Shown here: in pieces, positions 1-4,911 of the stretch
Layout of the letters: the number at the start of each line of letters is the position of its first letter
Position numbering within the stretch: position 1 is the first letter of the stretch
Origin: Bordetella parapertussis
GTDB taxonomy: Bacteria; Pseudomonadota; Gammaproteobacteria; Burkholderiales; Burkholderiaceae_B
Length of the DNA: 5,825 nucleotides
Direction of reading: 5' to 3'
Assembly (NCBI GenBank): GCA_945911685.1
Contig: CAMEAW010000176.1
Span: forward strand, 1-5,825
Made by a program: the position numbers and the translations under genes
Notes under the pieces: model-generated
Database searches by the model: none
What the model saw: only the letters and a program-made list of their open reading frames with translations
What the model was told of the DNA's origin: nothing

Positions 1-70
1 GGCAAACTAAGGCGAAGCACAGACCAACGCGCACGGGCTTAGACGCAATTACGAAAACCATTCAATCACT

Positions 71-75
71 AGGAT
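71..75 (+). promoter_or_regulatory. Ribosome binding site of the first alpha/beta hydrolase
   Basis: AGGAT lies five bases before the ATG at 81 and is a reasonable Shine-Dalgarno sequence, which supports that start. The other bases of 1-80 show no convincing promoter and no open frame that I can support, so the true upstream context of this gene lies outside the window. Confidence 0.6.
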
Positions 76-80
76 CTTTT

Positions 81-878
81 ATGCAACACTACCTTAATCG
101 TGATGGTCTGAAGTTGGCTTATTACGTGGATGATTTCACCAAGCCATGGATCAAACCGCAGACGGTTTTTTTATTACACGCTGCGATGGGTAATGCCCAG
201 CGCTGGTTTAGCTGGGTGCCAGAGCTTGCGAAGCATTACCGTGTGATCCGCATGGATTTGCGTGGGCATGGGCAGTCGACGATCCCGCATTCGGAGCAGG
301 CCTTTTCACTACAGCACTTGGTCGATGATGCCGCGGCGCTGATGGATCACCTTGGTTGCGAACAGGCGCACGTCGTGGGCAACTCGGCTGGTGGTTACGT
401 GGCACAACAACTCGCGCTGCAGTACCCCGCGCGAGTCAAAACACTTGCGTTATACGGCGCGACGCCCGGTCTAAAAAATAGCCATGCGCCCACTTGGATT
501 CCAAAGATTCAGCAAATCGGCTTAAAAAAGTTTTTATCTGACACTATTCACGAGCGCTTTGATCAAACCGCTGATCCGGCGTTAGTGGCTTGGTTTATCG
601 AGCAGGCCGGTTCAAATGACCCCGCCTTTATTGGGCGCTTCGTGCTGCATATGTGCACGCATGATTTCATGGAAGAACTCGTGGGCATCAAGTGCCCCAC
701 CTTGATTGTGGCAGCCGGTAAAGAGTCGATCGGGCATGCCGACGCCTATGAGCAAATGCATCAGCGCATCAAGGGCTCTGAGGTTGCCTATGTGGACACC
801 GCGGGGCACAATATCTGCGACGGCTACGCTGAGCACTGTGCTCAGCTACTCATGTCATTTTTGAGTCGCCACGCTTAA
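81..878 (+). CDS. Alpha/beta-fold hydrolase (265 aa), substrate unknown
   Basis: This is a cytoplasmic alpha/beta hydrolase of the MhpC/PcaD-like type, about the usual 260-280 residues and with no signal peptide. In order, it shows an oxyanion-loop segment LLHAAMGN (residues 31-38), the strand and turn MDLRGHGQS (58-66), the nucleophile elbow VGNSAGG (99-105) with Ser102 as nucleophile, and a C-terminal GH motif with His243 as the catalytic base. A cap region of roughly residues 130-195 separates the core halves. The catalytic acid is odd. The usual G-x-x-D after strand 7 reads GKES (213-216), so Ser216 sits where Asp is expected; Glu215 or Asp221 may substitute. The ATG has a Shine-Dalgarno sequence. 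Related families hydrolyse enol-lactones, C-C bonds of ring-cleavage products, esters or haloalkanes, and nothing here selects among these. It ends 7 bases before the convergent second hydrolase. Confidence 0.9.
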   Translation: MQHYLNRDGLKLAYYVDDFTKPWIKPQTVFLLHAAMGNAQRWFSWVPELAKHYRVIRMDLRGHGQSTIPHSEQAFSLQHLVDDAAALMDHLGCEQAHVVGNSAGGYVAQQLALQYPARVKTLALYGATPGLKNSHAPTWIPKIQQIGLKKFLSDTIHERFDQTADPALVAWFIEQAGSNDPAFIGRFVLHMCTHDFMEELVGIKCPTLIVAAGKESIGHADAYEQMHQRIKGSEVAYVDTAGHNICDGYAEHCAQLLMSFLSRHA

Positions 879-885
879 GGCCTGA

Positions 886-1698
886 TCACGGCACTTTAGC
901 GGCCCAGCTGAGTACTGCCCCGGTAAAGCCAGCAATGCGCGTCACCGGAAAAAAATGCCCGCCATCTTCAAGCAGGTGTAGCGTTGAGCCGGGCATTAGC
1001 GCCGCCAGTTCTTCTTGCAAAAAAGCGGGCACGATTAAATCGTCGCGTGCGCCAATATTCAAGACAGGCACCTTGATGCGTGCTACGTCGGCGCTTCGAT
1101 CGAACGCCATGATGGCATCGATGCGTTCTGCCACAATGGCTTGCGCGGTGGCACTCAGCGGCGCCGCGGCACGCGAGGCATCAAGCGCACCCCAGTTGGC
1201 ATTGAGCCAACTTGGTTCATGTGAATAAAACGTGGCCGACACGGCGTACGCCATCGGGTCGCTTTGCAACAGACCTTTACGCAATTTAAACAGCTCTTGC
1301 ATGTAGCGATTGGGTTTGGTCCACGTGCCGGTTAAGACGCAGGCCTTGGCATGTTGTGGTGAACGCAACGCGATAGCCTGCGTGATACACCCGCCGGTTG
1401 AGTGCCCCAAAATGATGGCTGACTGAATCCCAAGATGATCCAGCACCGCAATGCAGTCATCGGCTAGCTGGTCAATGGTGACCGGTGCCGTACCGCGCGT
1501 GCTGGCACCGATACCGCGTTGGTCTAGCCGAATCACTTGGTGCCTAGCGGTCAACGCAGGCAGACACGGGTTCCAGAACGCGGCGGCCCCGCCTAGCCCG
1601 CTGATTAGCAACAACGGGGTGCCGACACCTTGTGTAAAGACTTTTAAACAGGCGCCGTCAGGCAGGGTGATATCGTGGGTCTGGATGTTTTGTGACAT
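886..1698 (-). CDS. Alpha/beta-fold hydrolase (270 aa), substrate unknown
   Basis: This is a second alpha/beta hydrolase, in the broad group that includes PcaD (3-oxoadipate enol-lactonase) and RutD (aminoacrylate hydrolase). The full triad is visible when counted from the ATG at 1698: nucleophile Ser100 in LGHSTGG (97-103), acid Asp219 in GARDD (216-220) and base His248 in DGGHFF (245-250). The oxyanion loop is SGLGGAAAFW (33-42) and the strand-turn motif is LDQRGIGAS (58-66). No signal peptide is seen. The frame stays open back to a TTG at 1731. I prefer the ATG because GAGG precedes it (4-base spacing) and its N-terminus fits the family, whereas the TTG has only AGGG two bases away. It lies 46 bases downstream of the channel gene on the same strand, so co-transcription is plausible. 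It shares only family-level motifs with the convergent hydrolase at 81-878, so a recent tandem copy is unlikely. Confidence 0.9.
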   Translation of the reverse strand: MSQNIQTHDITLPDGACLKVFTQGVGTPLLLISGLGGAAAFWNPCLPALTARHQVIRLDQRGIGASTRGTAPVTIDQLADDCIAVLDHLGIQSAIILGHSTGGCITQAIALRSPQHAKACVLTGTWTKPNRYMQELFKLRKGLLQSDPMAYAVSATFYSHEPSWLNANWGALDASRAAAPLSATAQAIVAERIDAIMAFDRSADVARIKVPVLNIGARDDLIVPAFLQEELAALMPGSTLHLLEDGGHFFPVTRIAGFTGAVLSWAAKVP

Positions 1699-1744
1699 AG
1701 GGCCTCGCTTCGTTTGTGCGAATTTGCTCAAGACCCTAGTGTGC

Positions 1745-3205
1745 CTACTTTTTCTTGAAAAAGAAATTTAAAATTTTTGCAGTGATACTTTTTGACTCTT
1801 CAGCGACGCGTGCAGCTTGCCCATCAGAGCTTGCAAACACTTCATTCTGGGCCACCCGCTGAGCCAAAATATCTGAGAACTGCTTCACCAGCTTAGGGTT
1901 AGAGTCGAGCAAGGGCGCGATGTCTTCTTTGGTGATCTGCACGAGCACGGTGTCAGCTTTCGCAAAGACATCGGCAGCGCGCGGTGTGCCCGTGAGCATC
2001 GACATTTCACCCACAAAGTCACCGGGCCACAGCGTTGCAACAACTTTTTGCTCGCCATGTTGGTCGGCTATTTTTACTTCTAAGCAGCCTTCAGAGATGA
2101 TGTACATCCAGTCTTCTTGCGCGCCTTTCTCAATCACGTGATGATCGGCGTAATAGTGCAAGACGTTGACCGATCGACCAATCGTCGCGACTTGCTCATG
2201 GCTGAGCAGTTTTAGAATACCGAGGCCATAACAATCTAGCAGGCGTGACTGTGTATCGGTGTGGTTTTCTGAGGGGTGCTGGGTTTCAAAACGATTGAGG
2301 TTGATGCCCGCCGCTTTGAAGAAACGCGTCATACATAACAGGATGACGCCGTTGGTTTCAAAAGGTGCCGTGTCAATTTCGGCCTTGTACCAAACCAAAT
2401 AGGTGATGACGCCTTCTTCGATCTTTGACACAAAACACGAAAACTTAGGCAGAAACTCGTGATTGCTGTGTACAACGTGTTTAAGCGCCAGATCCATAAT
2501 GCGTAACACTCGGTCTGGGTTATTGCGCGCGCTGACTTGAATTTCAAGTTGACGCGGTGCACCGACACCTGGCTTTTGCTTAGACAGGTTGATGAAATGC
2601 ATCTCAGTAAATTCGTGGTTGTACACACGAATCAACTGGCCGTGGTCGTTCTTTAGCACCACCATTCGGTAATCTAGCTCGACCACTTGCAGGTACTCGG
2701 TAGCGCCGTCTTCTTTCAGTTCGATCCAGTCATCCACCGATACGATGTGGTCGGCTTGAAGGGTGATGCCACAAATGACCTGATGACCAACATCTTTCAA
2801 AATATAAAGAATGCCGACGCTTAGGGCGCCGATCGAGGCGAGCAGGTAAGTAAAGTGATGATCGTAAAGCCCTACGTAGGCAGACAAGCCTGCCGCTAAA
2901 AAAACAGCGACCGTCATCACTTGTACCAAAATGGCTGGCACGTGGCGCTCGTCAGAGCGATCGTTAAAGCGCACGATGGCTTGGCGCAATAGTTGGTCGA
3001 TGGTAAAGGCAATGAAAACGAATTGTGCAATGGCCAGTATTGACTTCAATTCAAACAGCTTGTGCTTGTTGAGGTCGACAGGGTTCCAGCCAAAAAAGTC
3101 GCCGGTATGCAGCTTCAGCCAAAGCATCACGCCTAGATTCAACGCAAGCAGCAGCAAAAAGAGCGGGCGCGACAGCACAAAAATAGATTGATTATTCGTT
3201 TTCAT
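1745..3205 (-). CDS. MscS-superfamily channel with C-terminal cyclic-nucleotide-binding domain (bCNG type, 486 aa)
   Basis: This is an inner-membrane protein that joins an MscS-like channel to a cNMP-binding domain, the architecture known as bacterial cyclic-nucleotide-gated (bCNG) channels. Hydrophobic helices lie at about residues 14-31, 55-72, 90-113 and 118-149. The last corresponds to the MscS pore helix (ASIGALSVGILYILKD, 123-138) and leads into a beta domain (about 150-215) with VSVDDWIEL and VYNHEF, similar to the MscS middle domain. An MscS-like alpha/beta region follows to about 310. The cNMP domain is at about 333-451. Its phosphate-binding cassette GEMSMLTGTPRAA has Glu400 for the ribose and Arg409 for the phosphate. 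Ala410, directly after the Arg, favours cAMP over cGMP by analogy with PKA and PKG. The tail ends FFFKKK. The start is uncertain: the ATG at 3205 has no good Shine-Dalgarno sequence, and a TTG at 3232 adds nine residues with no better one. Bilayer-tension gating is not implied, since known bCNG members respond weakly or not at all to tension. Confidence 0.9.
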   Translation of the reverse strand: MKTNNQSIFVLSRPLFLLLLALNLGVMLWLKLHTGDFFGWNPVDLNKHKLFELKSILAIAQFVFIAFTIDQLLRQAIVRFNDRSDERHVPAILVQVMTVAVFLAAGLSAYVGLYDHHFTYLLASIGALSVGILYILKDVGHQVICGITLQADHIVSVDDWIELKEDGATEYLQVVELDYRMVVLKNDHGQLIRVYNHEFTEMHFINLSKQKPGVGAPRQLEIQVSARNNPDRVLRIMDLALKHVVHSNHEFLPKFSCFVSKIEEGVITYLVWYKAEIDTAPFETNGVILLCMTRFFKAAGINLNRFETQHPSENHTDTQSRLLDCYGLGILKLLSHEQVATIGRSVNVLHYYADHHVIEKGAQEDWMYIISEGCLEVKIADQHGEQKVVATLWPGDFVGEMSMLTGTPRAADVFAKADTVLVQITKEDIAPLLDSNPKLVKQFSDILAQRVAQNEVFASSDGQAARVAEESKSITAKILNFFFKKK

Positions 3206-3284
3206 AAAAGGGCGTGATTCGCTTGAACTCAAAGTCGGAAGAAGGCGGGAGCAGCTCAGAGATGCAGAAGATCGCAGTGCCTCG

Positions 3285-3302
3285 TGCAGGCGGTTGCCTG
3301 CA
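3285..3302. repeat. Perfect 7-bp inverted repeat with 4-base loop
   Basis: TGCAGGC and GCCTGCA flank a GGTT loop. It lies 83 bases upstream of the channel ATG and 201 bases upstream of the hydratase ATG. No T-run follows on either strand, so it is not an ordinary intrinsic terminator. It could be a protein-binding dyad or a hairpin in the channel mRNA leader. Confidence 0.6.
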
Positions 3303-3314
3303 ACCTAAAAAGTA

Positions 3315-3327
3315 GTCAAACGTTGAC
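3315..3327. promoter_or_regulatory. Operator-like dyad overlapping a TTGACA element
   Basis: GTCAA and TTGAC are separated by ACG, giving a 13-base dyad. Its right arm belongs to a perfect -35 consensus TTGACA (3323-3328, plus strand), and its left arm gives TTGAC in the minus direction. A regulator bound here could act on either divergent gene. The arms are short, and no matching -10 box was found for the hydratase, so the assignment is tentative. Confidence 0.3.
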
Positions 3328-3489
3328 AGAGTTCTTAGTCACAATCAACCCGAAACAGGCCTTTATGCGACTTGAGCTCGTGTTTCTGTGCATCCGTGCG
3401 CTTTAGCGAGTGGCCTTGCACGAATTGGCCATCGGTTACGCTTACGCTTGCTGCGCCCAGTCTGAGGCGGCGCGGCGTTGAGTTCGAAT

Positions 3490-3495
3490 AGGAGA
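3490..3495 (+). promoter_or_regulatory. Ribosome binding site of the MaoC-like hydratase
   Basis: AGGAGA lies eight bases upstream of the ATG at 3504. It is a strong Shine-Dalgarno sequence and fixes the start. Confidence 0.8.
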
Positions 3496-3503
3496 AGACA
3501 ACA

Positions 3504-3968
3504 ATGATCAAGCATCAAATGTGCGCGCAACGATTTTTTGAGGATTTTGTGGTGGGCGAGCGCTTTAATTTGCCCTCGCGCACAATGACCGATGCGTTGT
3601 TCGCGGCCTTCTCGTTGGCAAGTGGTGACAATCACCCCGTGCACTACGACCTTGAATACTGTCGGGCGCATGGTATGCCGCATATGTTGGCGCACGGGTT
3701 TCAGGTGGTGATTCAAACGGCTGCGGGGGCGGGCTTGTTTCCGCACATGGTCGAAGAGTCGTTGAAGGCCTTTATCGAACAAAGCAGCAAATTTTTACAG
3801 CCCGTTTTTGTCGGTGATACCTTGTACTCAAGCCTGACCGTGGCAGAGTTGGTGCCAAATCGTACGACGGGTGTGTTGACCATGCACTCTGAAATCCGCA
3901 ATCAGAAGGATGTGATTGTCATGCAAGGCATGCAAAAGTATTTATTGCGCAAACGCAGCCATGAGTGA
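3504..3968 (+). CDS. MaoC-like hot-dog fold hydratase/dehydratase (154 aa)
   Basis: This is a small cytoplasmic protein of the MaoC/(R)-enoyl-CoA hydratase superfamily, with the single-hot-dog length of about 150 residues. The family adds water to, or removes it from, 2-enoyl-CoA or related acyl thioesters, usually as a homodimer. The hydratase motif is at residues 40-49, SGDNHPVHYD, with the catalytic dyad Asp42 and His47. The more common form has Asn directly before the Pro; here that position is His44. LAHGFQ (62-67) follows at the start of the central hot-dog helix, and the C-terminal half carries a beta-sheet stretch starting FLQPVFVGDTL (97-107). The start is supported by a strong AGGAGA. 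The stop overlaps the start of the next gene by 8 bases, so the two are very likely translated from one mRNA. The substrate is unknown: lipid, polyhydroxyalkanoate-related or catabolic acyl-CoA are all possible. Confidence 0.9.
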   Translation: MIKHQMCAQRFFEDFVVGERFNLPSRTMTDALFAAFSLASGDNHPVHYDLEYCRAHGMPHMLAHGFQVVIQTAAGAGLFPHMVEESLKAFIEQSSKFLQPVFVGDTLYSSLTVAELVPNRTTGVLTMHSEIRNQKDVIVMQGMQKYLLRKRSHE

Positions 3969-4281
3969 TGATAATCAGATCGTGATCCCGCCTTCGTTTA
4001 TTGCGTTGTTTGTTGAGCCAGGGCGCAGCAAGCCCAGTGCAACAAAAGAGGTGATCTACGAGCGCTATGATTTTTGTGAAGATATGGCCAGCATGCTGAC
4101 CGAGCAGGCCAACGCCAAGCTATGGGAGCTTGGTATTACCGAGGCTGACGTGCTTGAACGTATCTACCAAGGGCTCACGGTTACGGATGTTGGGGTAAGC
4201 GTGCGCGAGGCTGGGTGGGTCGTGACGCGCTTGGCCGAGTTGCTCGGTTGGCAGACGGACTGGGTAGCTGGCTTAGCCTGA
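3961..4281 (+). CDS. Conserved small protein of unknown function (106 aa)
   Basis: This is a soluble, acidic protein with no signal peptide, membrane segment or obvious catalytic motif. It starts MSDDNQIVIPPSFIAL, has a likely helical middle containing YDFCEDMASMLTEQ (residues 36-49) and ends in a helix with RLAELLGW (89-96). The pattern resembles a short betaproteobacterial protein family sometimes labelled 'ATPase with chaperone activity'. I recall this from family appearance only, and no Walker motif is present to justify an ATPase label. The ATG lies inside the end of the hydratase gene (ATGAGTGA, 8-base overlap) and has no Shine-Dalgarno sequence of its own, so translation is probably coupled to the hydratase. 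The frame is open further upstream to a TTG at 3916, but that start would sit deep in the hydratase gene and adds a composition unlike the rest. Confidence 0.8.
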   Translation: MSDDNQIVIPPSFIALFVEPGRSKPSATKEVIYERYDFCEDMASMLTEQANAKLWELGITEADVLERIYQGLTVTDVGVSVREAGWVVTRLAELLGWQTDWVAGLA

Positions 4282-4299
4282 GCGACTTTCGGCGACTTC

Positions 4300-4332
4300 G
4301 GAGGAGGCTTACCGTATTTTTAAGCCGCCTCC
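4300..4332. repeat. Imperfect inverted repeat spanning the stop codon of the secreted-protein gene
   Basis: GGAGGAGGCTTA (4300-4311) pairs with TAAGCCGCCTCC (4321-4332), matching at 11 of 12 positions around a 9-base loop. C4299-G4333 extends the stem. It sits at the junction of two convergent genes and covers the last codons and TAA of the minus-strand gene. No T-run follows the stem on either strand, so a classical intrinsic terminator is not supported. It may act as a 3'-end stabiliser or assist bidirectional termination. Confidence 0.55.
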
Positions 4333-4776
4333 GGGGCTGCGGGGTGTCGCGTAGGGGTTTGGTGCGAGGTACGGGCTCTGTCCGCCAGTTGAAACCTCAG
4401 GGCTCACCGGTGGTGGTGCAGCACCGCGGATTGGGCTCAAGCCACCAGCAGGGTTTGTTTTTTCGGGAGACAACCCTTGATGAATCGTCGGCTCAGAGGG
4501 CTCAGTCTTAGCAGGTGCCGCTGCAGTGCTGGCAGAGACCGGCTCGGCTGCTGGCTCAGGTTTGGCAGCAGTCGGATCGGGTTGCGTCGGTGCCTCTGAG
4601 GGCGGAGCAGGCATCGAATCCAAAATTGAGCCTGAGCTTGAATATGGCACGCCCGGCGTCAAGCCGCCAGGGTTGAACCTGAGCCCGCTTTGCGCCCGTG
4701 CATCGCTCGGCGATAAGGCCGCTGCTACGACGAGCATGAGTGCCGCTGAAAGGGTGATACGAAACATCTGTGCCAC
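4309..4776 (-). CDS. Secreted or periplasmic Pro/Ala-rich low-complexity protein (155 aa)
   Basis: I do not recognise a family. The N-terminus is a Sec-type signal peptide: Arg6, a hydrophobic core at residues 7-21 (ITLSAALMLVVAAAL) and a likely signal peptidase I site ARA|QSG after residue 28. There is no lipobox Cys. The mature part is about 127 residues, rich in Pro, Ala, Ser, Thr and Glu, with a central disordered stretch of PEP/PAP-like units and Gly/Pro/Tyr-containing ends (FNPGGLTPGVPY near the N-terminus, YLAPNPYATP near the C-terminus). It is likely unstructured in the periplasm or at the cell surface. Start choice: GTG at 4776 has GGAG six bases upstream. An ATG at 4767 lies too far from that GGAG (15 bases), and a GTG at 4788 has no Shine-Dalgarno sequence and would leave almost no leader after the predicted promoter. 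All three keep the signal peptide. It is transcribed divergently from the dehydrogenase. Confidence 0.75.
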   Translation of the reverse strand: MAQMFRITLSAALMLVVAAALSPSDARAQSGLRFNPGGLTPGVPYSSSGSILDSMPAPPSEAPTQPDPTAAKPEPAAEPVSASTAAAPAKTEPSEPTIHQGLSPEKTNPAGGLSPIRGAAPPPVSPEVSTGGQSPYLAPNPYATPRSPGGGLKIR

Positions 4777-4782
4777 GACCAA

Positions 4783-4786
4783 CTCC
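4783..4786 (-). promoter_or_regulatory. Ribosome binding site deciding a GTG start
   Basis: On the minus strand GGAG precedes the GTG at 4776 by six bases. This spacing favours that GTG over the ATG at 4767 (15 bases away) and the GTG at 4788, which lies upstream of this site. Confidence 0.5.
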
Positions 4787-4803
4787 ACTTAAACCGAACA
4801 CAA

Positions 4804-4831
4804 ATTCTACTCTTGTGCAGGGTACTGTCAC
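4804..4831 (-). promoter_or_regulatory. Sigma70-like promoter of the secreted-protein gene
   Basis: Read on the minus strand, GTGACA (4831-4826, five of six matches to TTGACA) is followed after 16 bases by TAGAAT (4809-4804, five of six matches to TATAAT). A transcription start near 4797 would give a leader of about 20 bases containing the GGAG ahead of the GTG at 4776. No other promoter candidate in this intergenic region is as good. Confidence 0.55.
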
Positions 4832-4840
4832 GCTGATTGT

Positions 4841-4875
4841 TTTGGTGCTCCAAAGCGTTCTGGATGCTTTATCAT
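4841..4875 (+). promoter_or_regulatory. Possible control region of the alcohol dehydrogenase gene
   Basis: TATCAT at 4870-4875 matches the -10 consensus at five of six positions and lies 37 bases before the ATG, but no good -35 box is present at 16-18 bases. Upstream is a dyad, TTTGG-TGCT-CCAAA (4841-4854), where an activator or repressor could bind. A weak -35 with a nearby dyad would fit an activator-dependent promoter; this is inference. Confidence 0.3.
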
Positions 4876-4898
4876 CTTTCAAATCACTAAAAAACAAC

Positions 4899-4904
4899 GG
4901 AGAG
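4899..4904 (+). promoter_or_regulatory. Ribosome binding site of the alcohol dehydrogenase
   Basis: GGAGAG lies seven bases before the ATG at 4912 and supports that start. Confidence 0.75.
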
Positions 4905-4911
4905 CTACAAC

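Larger units (their letters stand above)
3206..3503. other. Divergent intergenic region between the channel gene and the hydratase gene
   Basis: These roughly 300 bases must hold the promoters of both outward-facing genes. I see a 7-bp hairpin at 3285-3302, a 13-base dyad at 3315-3327 containing a perfect TTGACA on the plus strand (3323-3328), and a doubled TTACGC at 3436-3447. No -10 box at correct spacing follows the TTGACA, and I could not identify a convincing promoter for either gene. The hydratase leader beyond the dyads is about 175 bases, which is long enough for regulation, but I do not recognise a riboswitch or RNA thermometer in it. Confidence 0.6.

Noticed and set aside
81..1698. 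The two hydrolases as a recent inverted duplication
   Set aside because: They share only family-level motifs. Their cap regions, acid sites and termini differ.
1699..1731. Upstream TTG start for the second hydrolase
   Set aside because: AGGG lies only two bases from the TTG, and the added 11 residues look unlike the family. The ATG at 1698 is better.
1748..1763. CTTTTTC-TT-GAAAAAG dyad at the end of the channel gene, as a terminator
   Set aside because: It falls inside the codons for the FFFKKK tail, the stem is AT-rich and no T-run follows; codon content explains it.
3323..3351. Perfect TTGACA as the -35 of a hydratase promoter
   Set aside because: No -10-like hexamer follows at 15-19 bases, so I kept it only as part of a dyad.
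3365..3406. 13-codon open frame in the hydratase leader (possible leader peptide)
   Set aside because: It has no clear Shine-Dalgarno sequence, no run of regulatory codons and no attenuator hairpin after it; it is probably chance.
3363..3782. 139-codon minus-strand open frame opposite the hydratase
   Set aside because: It is very rich in Arg and His, has no family features and mirrors the real hydratase gene on the plus strand.
4215..4511. 98-codon plus-strand open frame overlapping the end of the 106-residue gene
   Set aside because: It overlaps two better-supported genes in other frames and has no ribosome binding site or family features.
4526..4792. 88-codon plus-strand open frame opposite the secreted protein
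   Set aside because: Its Gly/Ala/Ser-rich translation follows from the low-complexity Pro/Ala codons on the other strand. The minus strand has a signal peptide and a promoter.
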